A stretch of 59,076 nt of DNA from the NCBI GenBank assembly GCA_902362275.1, contig CABIWB010000001.1, forward strand, positions 78,137 through 137,212, given 5' to 3'. Source of the stretch: Coriobacteriaceae bacterium. GTDB taxonomy: Bacteria; Actinomycetota; Coriobacteriia; Coriobacteriales; Coriobacteriaceae. The position numbers and the translations under genes are program-made. This document shows positions 8,781-16,736 of this stretch, one piece after another (position 1 is the stretch's first letter; every line of letters begins with the position of its first letter). The notes under the pieces were generated by a model. It worked only from the letters and a program-made list of their open reading frames with translations. It was not told where the DNA came from and made no database searches.

Positions 8781-9464
8781 ATGTCCGATTCGAGCGACAG
8801 TTCCAAGCCGCGACCTAAGGCCGCGGCCGTTCTGCAGTACACGGTGGGCGAGGAGATCATGAACTCCGTCACCCATGGTGTCGGCTGCCTGCTGGGTATC
8901 GCGGGCCTGGTGCTCCTGATCGTATTCGCTGCCCTGCGCGGCGGAGGCCCGGCCCACATGGCCGCGGCGATTGTCTATGGTGTCAGCATTATCCTCGAAT
9001 ACCTTGCCTCCACGCTCTACCATGCGATTCAGCCCGCGGGCGCCAAGCGCGTGTTCCGCATTATCGACCACAGCTGTATCTATCTGCTCATTGCCGGCAG
9101 CTATACGCCGTTTTGCCTCATTACGCTGGCAAACGACGGTGGTCCCGTGCTGTTTTTTGCCGTATGGGCCATCGCCATCGTCGGGATCGCCCTCGAGTGT
9201 TTTTTGCGCGAGCGCCAGCCGCATTGGGTAAGCGGCCTGGTCTATCTGCTGATGGGCTGGCTCGTCGTCTTTAAGCTGCCCGAGCTCGTGTCGCTGCTCA
9301 ACCCCGTGGCACTTGCTCTGCTCGCTGTCGGCGGCGTGTGCTACACCGTGGGCGTGCCGTTCTACATCGCCAAAAACGTGCGTTACCTGCACAGTGTGTT
9401 TCACTTGTGGGTGCTCGCCGGCAGTATCTTCCAGTTCATGGCGGTGATCCTCTTCGTAATCTAG
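8781..9464 (+). CDS. Hemolysin III family membrane protein (HlyIII/PAQR)
   Basis: 227 residues with about seven hydrophobic segments. Family motifs seen: NSVTHGVGCLLG near the N-terminus, STLYHA, IDHSCIYLLIAGSYTPF, and the C-terminal LHSVFHLWVLAGS with conserved His residues, which form the metal site in PAQR-type proteins. ATG at 8781 follows GGAGGA (8765-8770); an upstream TTG is less likely. Despite its name the family is widespread in non-haemolytic bacteria and probably acts on membrane lipids or homeostasis. Sits before the CNNM/CorC gene. Confidence 0.9.
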   Translation: MSDSSDSSKPRPKAAAVLQYTVGEEIMNSVTHGVGCLLGIAGLVLLIVFAALRGGGPAHMAAAIVYGVSIILEYLASTLYHAIQPAGAKRVFRIIDHSCIYLLIAGSYTPFCLITLANDGGPVLFFAVWAIAIVGIALECFLRERQPHWVSGLVYLLMGWLVVFKLPELVSLLNPVALALLAVGGVCYTVGVPFYIAKNVRYLHSVFHLWVLAGSIFQFMAVILFVI

Positions 9465-9578
9465 CGATCGCGTCTGTGCCCGCGGGCCCATCCGAGCGGC
9501 CGCCGGGCGCAACTGCCCTATCCGTCACCTACGCTTACTACCTAACGTCCCGAATCTTGGAGGTTCGAGAAACTCCCG

Positions 9579-10952
9579 ATGGACATAACCATCTCCCTTA
9601 TCACCACTCTCGTTTTGACCCTCATCAACGGCTACTTTTCTATGTCCGAGATGGCGCTCACCACGGCCAAGCGCGCCGTGCTGGAGCACGAGGCCGAGGA
9701 AGGCGACAAGCGCGCCGAGCGTGCCATTAAGCTGGCTGCCGACTCCGACCAGCTGCTCGCCACCATCCAGGTCGCCATCACGCTCGTGGGCTTCGCCTCG
9801 TCCGCCGTTGCCTCGACGAGTCTGTCCGACCCGCTCGCCACGTGGCTCATGAGCTTTGGCATCGCGCCGCTCTCCGCCATCGCGCGCGGCCTGGCGCCGG
9901 TCATCATCACCGTCGCGGTCGCCTTCGTGTCCATCGTGATTGGCGAGCTTGTGCCCAAGCGCATTGGTCTGGCCAATGCCGAGGGCGTATCCAAGCAGGT
10001 CGTGGGACCGTTGTCGTTTTTCCAAAAGATCGCCCGTCCGCTCGTGTGGCTGACTGGCGCTTGCTCCGACGGCCTGGCCCGCATCCTGCGCATCAAGAGC
10101 GCCGACGACCGCCAGAACGTCTCGGAGGAAGAGATCAAGTACATGGTCTCGGAGCAGGACGACCTGCTCGACGAGGAAAAGCGCATGATTCATGAGATCT
10201 TTGACTTGGGCGACACCGTTGCTCGCGAGGTCATGGTGCCGCGCGTGGACACCACCATGTGCGAGGACGACGAGACGGTCGCCGACGTGCTGTCCACCAT
10301 GCGCCAGACCGGCTTCAGCCGCATCCCCGTCTATCACGAGGACCCCGACAACGTCGCCGGCATCGCGCACATCAAGGACCTGATCCAACCCGCGCTCGAC
10401 GGCAAGGGCGACCAGCCCATCGCCGGCTTTTTGCGCGACGCCACCTTTGTGCCCGACACCAAGGACATCCTGCCGCTGCTGTCCGAGATGCAGACCTCGC
10501 ACGACCAGATCGTGGTCGTCGTGGATGAGTACGGCGGCACGGCCGGCATCATCACCATCGAGGACATCGTCGAGGAGATCGTCGGCGAGATCGAGGACGA
10601 GTTCGACCCCGACAACAAGTATCTCACGCGCCTTTCGCGCCGCGAGTGGCTCGTCGATGGGCGTTTTTCGTGCGATGACGCGATTGAGCTTGGTTGGCCG
10701 CTCGAGGAAAGCGATGATTATGAGACCATCGCCGGCTGGATTTTGGAGCTTTGCGACTCGGTGCCCGACATCGGAGAGGTGTTTGAGGTTGCGGGGTACA
10801 AGTTTAAGGTGCAGTCGATGCGTGGCCAGCGCATCTCGCTCATTCGCGTGATCGCTCCGGCCGAAACCGATAAGAAGGATTCCGAGTCTTCGGTAGACGA
10901 GCCGACGACGTCGGGTGCGGGTTCCGCGAATCCGCACGACGGCGACGAGTAG
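9579..10952 (+). CDS. CNNM/CorC-family transporter (DUF21-CBS-CorC_HlyC)
   Basis: 457 residues. An N-terminal DUF21/CNNM membrane domain (about 1-190; LINGYFSMSEMALTTAKR is the characteristic start with the SEMA motif), a CBS pair (about 200-330; VMVPRVDTTMC, VVVDEYGGTAGIITIEDIVEEIVGEIEDE) and a C-terminal CorC_HlyC domain (about 345-430). Family members export or regulate Mg2+/Co2+. The acidic tail ends the protein. The next gene follows 24 bases later and probably shares a transcript. Confidence 0.92.
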   Translation: MDITISLITTLVLTLINGYFSMSEMALTTAKRAVLEHEAEEGDKRAERAIKLAADSDQLLATIQVAITLVGFASSAVASTSLSDPLATWLMSFGIAPLSAIARGLAPVIITVAVAFVSIVIGELVPKRIGLANAEGVSKQVVGPLSFFQKIARPLVWLTGACSDGLARILRIKSADDRQNVSEEEIKYMVSEQDDLLDEEKRMIHEIFDLGDTVAREVMVPRVDTTMCEDDETVADVLSTMRQTGFSRIPVYHEDPDNVAGIAHIKDLIQPALDGKGDQPIAGFLRDATFVPDTKDILPLLSEMQTSHDQIVVVVDEYGGTAGIITIEDIVEEIVGEIEDEFDPDNKYLTRLSRREWLVDGRFSCDDAIELGWPLEESDDYETIAGWILELCDSVPDIGEVFEVAGYKFKVQSMRGQRISLIRVIAPAETDKKDSESSVDEPTTSGAGSANPHDGDE

Positions 10953-10976
10953 GGCAAGGAAGAGTAGGGGAGAGTT

Positions 10977-11795
10977 ATGGCAGGCCTGTTCAACATCCTT
11001 AAGGTCACCGTCAGTGAGGACAAGATCTGCGCGCATGTGCTGGTAAACCCCGGCATGCCGCTCATGACCTCGGAGGACATCGAGGCCACGGCGCGCGTGT
11101 ACTACCTGGTGCCGGCGATTGCCAAGCACCTGTGCCTGGGCGATTCCGGCCGTGAGTTCCAGGACTGCATGGGTCAGACCGAGCTCTGCCATCTGCTGGA
11201 GCACGTGACGGTCGAGCTCATGAACGAGACCGGTCTTGCCGGTAGCATCTCGTGCGGCCGCACACGCGTAAGCGAGCATGACGAGCGTGTCTTTGAGGTC
11301 GAGCTTTCGTGTCCCGACGACGCACTGGCCATCGGTGCGCTGTCGTCGGCCGCCTTTATGATGGACTGGGCGTACCTGCATGCCGACCAGCCTGCCCCCG
11401 ACGTGGAAGGTACGGTTGCGGGCCTGCGCAACCTGGTGCTGGGCATGCGCGCCGAGGCCGAGGGCAAGGATCCTCACGAGGCCGTCGCCGCTGCGAACGG
11501 CGAAGATGCTGCCGAGGACGAAGGCGCCGACGAGGGCGATGTGCCGGTCGACGCCGAGCCCGTTGCCGATGCGACCGCCGAGCCCCAGGGCGTCCCCAAC
11601 TTTGACGACGAGCCCCAGGTGGCGATTGATACCGAGGGCGCGGTTGCCGAGAACCACGAGGCCTCCGCTGCCGTCTTTGGCGGTGCGGCGACGGTTCCGG
11701 CAGGACCTGCGCATGAGGGCGGCCTGCCGCTCGTGGACGGCGCCGGCGAGGACCCGGGTGCCACGGTGGCCATGCCGGCTATGCCTCAGGAGTAG
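10977..11795 (+). CDS. Stand-alone cyanophycin-synthetase-N-like domain protein with acidic tail
   Basis: 272 residues. The segment around residues 60-100, ELCHLLEHVTVELMNETG followed by AGSISCGRTR, resembles the N-terminal non-catalytic domain of cyanophycin synthetases (HLLEHVALEL-type helix and a GRTR strand). No ATP-grasp or Mur ligase domain follows. After residue 150 the chain becomes an Ala/Glu/Asp-rich low-complexity tail with no predicted fold. RBS GGGGAGAG lies just upstream. It is downstream of the CNNM gene and upstream of envelope proteins. Family assignment is by motif only; function is unknown. Confidence 0.55.
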   Translation: MAGLFNILKVTVSEDKICAHVLVNPGMPLMTSEDIEATARVYYLVPAIAKHLCLGDSGREFQDCMGQTELCHLLEHVTVELMNETGLAGSISCGRTRVSEHDERVFEVELSCPDDALAIGALSSAAFMMDWAYLHADQPAPDVEGTVAGLRNLVLGMRAEAEGKDPHEAVAAANGEDAAEDEGADEGDVPVDAEPVADATAEPQGVPNFDDEPQVAIDTEGAVAENHEASAAVFGGAATVPAGPAHEGGLPLVDGAGEDPGATVAMPAMPQE

Positions 11796-11874
11796 GCCTA
11801 CGCGTTTATCACCATCACGTACCTGCGCCTTTGCCGTACGCAGATGAGCGGAGCGGCAAGTGATGCGCTGCGGG

Positions 11875-11880
11875 TATAAT
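11875..11880 (+). promoter_or_regulatory. -10 box of the YtxH/PRC-barrel operon
   Basis: A perfect TATAAT at 11875-11880, 52 bases before the YtxH start. No good -35 box is seen at the expected distance. Confidence 0.5.
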
Positions 11881-11931
11881 GGACAGCATTCAAACGGTGG
11901 GCACCGACGTGCCCGCAGGAGAGGAATGATC

Positions 11932-12321
11932 ATGGGTAAGACTTTCAGCTTTGTCTCCGGCGCACTTTTTGGTGCCGCTGCCGGCGCTATTGTCGGCGTT
12001 GCCTTGGCCCCGCGCTCGGGCGCCGAGACCCGCGCCATGGCTGCCGATATCGCCAACGACGTCTGGGACAATATGCGCGACACCTACGAGCACAGCGCCG
12101 AGGAGGCCCGTGCTGCGGTGAATGACTTTGGCCCGATGGTCGACGCCAAGACCGACGACCTGCGCGCCAAGGTCGACCTGGCCCGCGAGCGCATGGACCA
12201 GCTGCGCGAGCAGCTCAACGACGCCATTTCGGGCGGCAACGTGACGCCCGCCGCCGACGTCGTGGTCGAGAACGCAGTCGAGGCTGATACCGAGGCTGCG
12301 GAGCCCTCGACCGAGGCATAA
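11932..12321 (+). CDS. YtxH domain protein
   Basis: 129 residues. The N-terminus holds one glycine/alanine-rich membrane span (FVSGALFGAAAGAIVGVALAP) followed at once by RSGAETRA, the YtxH family signature, then an amphipathic helical region and an acidic tail. Start at 11932 gives good spacing from AGGAGAGG (11917-11924); ATG at 11926 is too close. Its TAA overlaps the ATG of the next gene by one base, so the two are translationally coupled. Probably a small membrane-anchored scaffold or stress protein. Confidence 0.85.
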   Translation: MGKTFSFVSGALFGAAAGAIVGVALAPRSGAETRAMAADIANDVWDNMRDTYEHSAEEARAAVNDFGPMVDAKTDDLRAKVDLARERMDQLREQLNDAISGGNVTPAADVVVENAVEADTEAAEPSTEA

Positions 12322-13076
12322 TGCGCGCCGGGGATTTTGTCGGCGCCAAGATCTATCGCAAGCCTACCGAGGACAAGCGCACCAAAAAGGACGGCACGCC
12401 GCGCAGCCCTAAAAAGCTCGGAAAGATTCACTTTCCGGTCTTTACCCCGGGCGGTACGCGCGTGGTCGGCTTTATGGTCCGCCAGTCCGATATCGCGGGC
12501 ATGATCGAGCGCCCCGATCGATTCGTAGCGCTCGACGCCATTGGTGTCTACGAGGGCGCCATTGCGGTCGATGACGTCAGGGACACGTACGATGCCGCCG
12601 CCGCCAAGCGCCTTGACATTAACCTGGACGATTGCATCATCTGGGTCGGTATGGACGTGCGCACGGAATCGGGCGACGTCGTGGGCTATTGCTCGGACGT
12701 TGAGTTCAAGCCACGCTCGGGCATCGTGCAGGCATTCTATGTGACCGCCGGTGCTGCTTCGAGTGTTTTGGTTGGTGACACGCAGGTGCCGCCGACGATG
12801 CTGCGCGGCTACGAGAACGGCGCGATGGTCGTCTCGGACGAGGTCAAGTCGCTCGGGTATTCGGGCGGTGCGGCTGCCAAGGCCGCCGAGGCCAGCGTCG
12901 TGGTGGGCGACAAGGTCAAAAAGGGCGCCAAGGTGCTCGACGACAAGGGATCGGTTGCCGTGGACAAGGGCAGTCGCGCACTGGGCAAGCAGCTCGGCAA
13001 GACGCGCGGCATGTTCAAGGCCTTTAAGGACGAATACCAAAAGGCGAGCGGAAGCTCGTCAAAAGCTACAAAATAG
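12321..13076 (+). CDS. PRC-barrel domain protein
   Basis: 251 residues, no membrane span. Two PRC-barrel-like beta segments are visible (LGKIHFPVFTPGGTRVVGFMVR near residue 35, and VGMDVRTESGDVVGYCSDVEF near 110), followed by a lysine-rich helical tail. PRC barrels bind RNA, protein or membrane partners, as in RimM and photosynthetic H subunits. Coupled to the YtxH gene upstream. Function unknown beyond the fold. Confidence 0.75.
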   Translation: MRAGDFVGAKIYRKPTEDKRTKKDGTPRSPKKLGKIHFPVFTPGGTRVVGFMVRQSDIAGMIERPDRFVALDAIGVYEGAIAVDDVRDTYDAAAAKRLDINLDDCIIWVGMDVRTESGDVVGYCSDVEFKPRSGIVQAFYVTAGAASSVLVGDTQVPPTMLRGYENGAMVVSDEVKSLGYSGGAAAKAAEASVVVGDKVKKGAKVLDDKGSVAVDKGSRALGKQLGKTRGMFKAFKDEYQKASGSSSKATK

Positions 13077-13099
13077 CGACGTACCAAATGATGGGAGGC

Positions 13100-13125
13100 A
13101 AGCCGGAGACCTGTTGCTCCGGCTT
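13100..13125 (+). terminator. Hairpin after the PRC-barrel gene
   Basis: AAGCCGGAG and CTCCGGCTT pair over an eight-base loop. There is no long T run after it, so termination may be partial. Confidence 0.5.
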
Positions 13126-13148
13126 GCTGTGTTTATGGGGGAGGGCAC

Positions 13149-14555
13149 ATGCGCCAAAACGGATCCAACTTAAACGGGCGTTCGGGTACGCGTCCGACGG
13201 CGCGCCGCGATCTGGGGCAGCTGCCCAGCGGTCAGCGCAAGCGTCACCGTAAGCCCGGCGCGATGTACCTCAACCATAGCCGCGGCTTTAGCGATCGCAG
13301 CGCGCGCATCGGCAACAGCCGCACACCCCGTCGTTCGTCTCGCCTGCCCTATGCGCTCATCGCCGTGGGTTGCGCACTCGTGTTGTTTATCGCTGCCGTC
13401 GTGGGCTACGTCAACCGCAGCGTGGACGTGGAACTCAACGGCCAGAAGACCGCGGTGCGCGTGGGCTCTACGCTGCAGAATCTCATCGACGAACAGGATT
13501 TGACTGACACCTACGACGCAGGCGACCTGCTGGCCGTCGATGACAGCGTGCTCAAGCGCCATGGGGGCGAAAAGCTGTCGGTGAAGGTCGACGGCAAGCG
13601 CGTGAAGCAGGGCAAATGGGATAGCCGCGAACTTGAGGGCGGCGAGAAGGTGACGGTCAAGGATGGCCGTAACACCTACGAGAAGCACGAGGTTCAGGCT
13701 GCGGTTATCGAGCCCAAGCTCAAGGTCGAGGGCACGGGCGCTATCGAGTATGTGCAGACGTGGGGTGTCCAGGGCCGCTCCGAGGTGTGGGTTGGTGAGC
13801 AGTCGGGCAAGACGCAAGACCGCGGCGAGGTCGTGCCCGCCACCGATTGCGTTGTTGCGTGCGCCAGTGTGGCGCCCAAGGGCAACAAAAAGTACGTGGC
13901 GCTGACGTTTGACGAGGGTCCGAGCGGCGCTACCAAGCAGATCTTGCAGGTGCTCAAGGAAAAGGGCGTCACCGCGACGTTCTTCCTTTCGGGCGATGCG
14001 GCCGAGGCCTCGCCTGCCACGGCCAAGGCGATTGTCGATGCCGGGTGCGAGATCGGATCCAACAGCTACAGCGACGATTCGCTCAAGGGTCAGGACCGTG
14101 AGGCGGTACGCGAACAGATCACGAAAGGCACCGATGCGATTAAGTCGGCGACCGGCGTGAAGACGATGCTGCTGCGTGCTCCCTGCGCTGCCTTTGACGA
14201 GCAAAACTGGATTGATGCGATGGACCTGGTCTCCGCCGTGGTCTCGTGGAATATTGACTCGGGCGACTGGCTGCTCAACGGTGCCGACGAGCAGGTCTCG
14301 ACGGTGCTCGATTCGGTGACGCCGGGCAATATCGTGCTGCTCACCGATAGAGACGAATGCGCCGAGCAGACGCTCGAGGCGCTGCCGCAGATTATCGACG
14401 GCCTCATTGCCGACGGCTACGAGATCGTGACGCTTAGCGACCTGGTCAAGACGGACACGTCGCTGAGCAAAAAGCTCACCTCGCTGACGAAGGTCACCAT
14501 GCCCAAGGACGCCATGTTCCCCCAACTTGTCGAGGACGACGACACCACAGAGTAG
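13149..14555 (+). CDS. Membrane-anchored NodB-fold (polysaccharide deacetylase-like) protein with altered metal site
   Basis: 468 residues. A basic cytoplasmic head (1-64), one membrane span (about 67-88), a ubiquitin-like DUF348 segment (about 92-130) and further beta-rich linker, then a NodB domain (about 248-445). The NodB motifs are degenerate: TFDEGP (253-258) where TFDDGP is usual, GSNSYSDDSL (303-312) where the two zinc His of HxxxH stand, and RAPCAAF for RxPYG; DSGDW is kept. Two or three metal ligands are therefore changed. It may be a catalytically inactive peptidoglycan- or glycan-binding protein on the outer face. Start ATG at 13149 follows GGGGAGGG. Confidence 0.82.
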   Translation: MRQNGSNLNGRSGTRPTARRDLGQLPSGQRKRHRKPGAMYLNHSRGFSDRSARIGNSRTPRRSSRLPYALIAVGCALVLFIAAVVGYVNRSVDVELNGQKTAVRVGSTLQNLIDEQDLTDTYDAGDLLAVDDSVLKRHGGEKLSVKVDGKRVKQGKWDSRELEGGEKVTVKDGRNTYEKHEVQAAVIEPKLKVEGTGAIEYVQTWGVQGRSEVWVGEQSGKTQDRGEVVPATDCVVACASVAPKGNKKYVALTFDEGPSGATKQILQVLKEKGVTATFFLSGDAAEASPATAKAIVDAGCEIGSNSYSDDSLKGQDREAVREQITKGTDAIKSATGVKTMLLRAPCAAFDEQNWIDAMDLVSAVVSWNIDSGDWLLNGADEQVSTVLDSVTPGNIVLLTDRDECAEQTLEALPQIIDGLIADGYEIVTLSDLVKTDTSLSKKLTSLTKVTMPKDAMFPQLVEDDDTTE

Positions 14556-14565
14556 TCATTGGAAA

Positions 14566-14594
14566 GTCGTTTAAGAACGTCCCCAATGGCTATG
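14566..14594. repeat. CTAGTCATT hairpin repeat, diverged (copy 2)
   Basis: Contains the conserved TTTAAGAACGTCCCCAATG core; the left arm has drifted (AGTCG). Located just after the NodB-like gene. Confidence 0.6.
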
Positions 14595-14690
14595 TCACGG
14601 ATGCGTCAGCGTTTGGTATGCCTGCAATGTGCAGCGCATAAATTCGATGCCGCAGGGCGATGCTGATGCTATAGTTACTGCGGTTAATGA

Positions 14691-14747
14691 GGGTCAAGAG
14701 AAAGGTTACAGGTGAAATCCAAACCTCGACCATACAGTCGATGACCC
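14691..14747 (+). promoter_or_regulatory. Possible structured leader upstream of the MgtE-like gene
   Basis: Within the 328-base gap 14556-14883 three short helices can be drawn: GGGTCA (14691-14696) with TGACCC (14742-14747), enclosing AGGTT/AACCT (14703-14707/14722-14726) and TCGAC/GTCGA (14726-14730/14737-14741). This would be a three-way junction before a cation-transport gene, the sort of place for a metal-sensing RNA. I do not find the conserved motifs of the M-box or yybP-ykoY classes, so this is only a structural suggestion. Confidence 0.3.
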
Positions 14748-14867
14748 CATGCAGGTGCTTTTTGCGCATGCACGGGGTGTAAGCGTCGAGCGGCGTGTCG
14801 CCCGCGCATGCGTATACATATCCAGAAGCCCCCGGACGCCGCACGCGCAGCCGCGCCCGGAGGAATA

Positions 14868-14900
14868 ATGATGGGGAGCACCATTGAATTATCTGAGTGA
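14868..14900 (+). other. Short reading frame overlapping the MgtE-like start
   Basis: ATG ATG GGG AGC ... TGA encodes ten residues (MMGSTIELSE) and is well placed behind GGAGGA (14859-14864). It overlaps the TTG start of the transporter gene in another frame. It may be a leader peptide, or the transporter may really start here as MMGST-LNYL with one surplus A near 14883. Confidence 0.4.
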
Positions 14901-16728
14901 GATGCTCAAATTGCCAGTCTTGGCCGTCGACGGCGAAAAGCTCGGCGTGGTCAACGATTTTGGCATTGCTACCGGCGAAGTTTTTCCGCACGTGACGTCG
15001 CTTGCGTTCCGCGGTCCCGGCAAGACGCCGTTCATGATCAGCTGGCGCAAATGGGTCGACCGCATCGACGAGACGGGCGTGTATCTCAATACGTCTGCCA
15101 CCAATATTCGCTTCTCGTACCTGCAGCCGACCGAGCTCCTGCTGGCGCGCGATGTTCTCAATAAGCAGATTGTCGACACGCAGGGCATGAAGGTCGTGCG
15201 CGTAAACGACATCAAGTTTTCCATGTCGGGCGAAAATCAGCTGCGCCTGCTGGGTGCCGAGGTCGGCGCCCGCGGTCTGCTGCGTGCAATCAGCCCCGCG
15301 CTCGAGCACGTCGTCGAGGGCTTTATGAAGCACCTGGGCAAGCCGCTCAGCGAGGACATCATCGCTTGGTCCTACATGGATCTGCTCGACCGCTCGACCA
15401 AGAACATTCAACTCTCGGTGTCGCACAAGACGCTCGGCGAGCTGCACCCTGCCGACATCGCCGACATTATCGAGCAGCTCGACCCGCGCCTACGTGCGCA
15501 GGTGTTTGCGCAGCTCGATACTGCCCAGGCCGCCGAGGCCATCTCGGAGTTCGATGACGACGAGCTTATGACCGAGATGCTCGAGGGCCTGTCCGACACG
15601 GACGCATCGTCGATGCTGGCCATGATGGACCCGGACGACGCTGCCGACCTGATCGACGAGCTCGATTATGAGAAGGCCGAGAAGCTCCTGCGCCTGATGG
15701 GCGTCAAGGAGGAGAAGGCGATTCGTAACCTGCTGGGTTATGAGGACAACACCGCCGGCCGCATCATGACCTCGGAGTTTGTCTCCCTGCCCGTCACGGC
15801 AACGGTCGGTGACGCCATCGAGGCGATTCGCGAGCTCGACGAGGACTTCGAGAGCGTCTACTACGTCTATACCGAGGATCCGAGCGGCATGCTGACCGGT
15901 GTGCTTTCGCTGCGCACGCTGATCGTAGCCGACCGCGACGCCACGCTGGGTCAGCTGGCCTATCGCGACCTGGTCTACGTGTCGCCCGACGAGGACCAGG
16001 AAGACGTAACGGACGAGATGACCAAGTATGACCTGGTCGCCATCCCCGTCTGCGACGAGAACCGCCACATCCTGGGTATCGTAACCTTCGACGACGCCAT
16101 GGACGTTATCGCCGAGGAGCATCAGGAGGACCTGCAGATCGCCGGTGTCGGCTCGGGCGACAGCGCGTCCGACGACTCGACGAACGTGCTCAGCTGGTTC
16201 GTGCATCGCCAGTACTGGGTTGTTGTATGGGGCATCGCGTCGTGCATCATGGCGACCGTGCTGGGAACGGCGCTCGGCTCCGCGCATCTGGTGGTGTTCC
16301 CCATGTGCGCCATGCCGCTCGTGCTGCTGGCGGCCTCGCGCATGGTGTCGTTCGTCAAGAACTACTTCCTGGAGTATGACGGTCACGACGACGAGCCCAA
16401 GCCGTATCTTGGGTTCTTCTTCCAGAGCACGGGCATGGGCCTGATTCTGTCGCTCGTGACCTACCTGTGCGCCCAGCTGGTGCGCACCGCTGCGTTCCCC
16501 GATGCGCCCATGTTTGAGGAGCAACTCTTTACCGGGTGCTTTAATATCGCTGCCATCATTTGCCTGGTTGGCAACATGAGCGCCGTGATTTACCTGATGG
16601 TGCTGTTCTGGCGTGACGAGCATGACCTCAACACGTCGGGCACTGCCATGAACGTCATTGCCGTCATGATCTCGTGTGTGGCGTATTGCATCGCCGCGGT
16701 GCTGCTCGCCATGTCAGTCATGGGTTAG
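14884..16728 (+). CDS. MgtE-like protein: PRC-barrel, MgtE N-domain, CBS pair, membrane domain
   Basis: 614 residues. N-terminal PRC-barrel-like segment (1-110), MgtE_N superhelical domain (about 175-280, with LHPADIADIIEQLDPRLRAQVF and MDPDDAADLIDEL), CBS pair (about 285-410; MTSEFVSLPVTATVGDAIEAI), and five hydrophobic spans (about 438-614). The membrane part does not show the usual MgtE pore motif that I would recognise, so it may be a sensor or partner rather than a channel. The start TTG at 14884 sits behind GGGGAG; see the overlapping leader frame. The Nramp-related gene begins 8 bases after its stop, so the two are an operon. Confidence 0.82.
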   Translation: MNYLSEMLKLPVLAVDGEKLGVVNDFGIATGEVFPHVTSLAFRGPGKTPFMISWRKWVDRIDETGVYLNTSATNIRFSYLQPTELLLARDVLNKQIVDTQGMKVVRVNDIKFSMSGENQLRLLGAEVGARGLLRAISPALEHVVEGFMKHLGKPLSEDIIAWSYMDLLDRSTKNIQLSVSHKTLGELHPADIADIIEQLDPRLRAQVFAQLDTAQAAEAISEFDDDELMTEMLEGLSDTDASSMLAMMDPDDAADLIDELDYEKAEKLLRLMGVKEEKAIRNLLGYEDNTAGRIMTSEFVSLPVTATVGDAIEAIRELDEDFESVYYVYTEDPSGMLTGVLSLRTLIVADRDATLGQLAYRDLVYVSPDEDQEDVTDEMTKYDLVAIPVCDENRHILGIVTFDDAMDVIAEEHQEDLQIAGVGSGDSASDDSTNVLSWFVHRQYWVVVWGIASCIMATVLGTALGSAHLVVFPMCAMPLVLLAASRMVSFVKNYFLEYDGHDDEPKPYLGFFFQSTGMGLILSLVTYLCAQLVRTAAFPDAPMFEEQLFTGCFNIAAIICLVGNMSAVIYLMVLFWRDEHDLNTSGTAMNVIAVMISCVAYCIAAVLLAMSVMG

Positions 16729-16736
16729 GTGGTCGC

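Noticed and set aside
9525..12083. An 852-codon open frame on the minus strand
   Set aside because: It is antisense to the CNNM/CorC and cyanophycin-N-like genes, has no family motifs and is a by-product of high GC codon use. The same holds for long antisense frames at 25773-27185, 43199-44662, 44678-46093, 55202-57010 and the plus-strand frame 57649-58998.
14556..14883. M-box or yybP-ykoY riboswitch upstream of the cation operon
   Set aside because: The conserved words of these classes are not found; only generic helices can be drawn.
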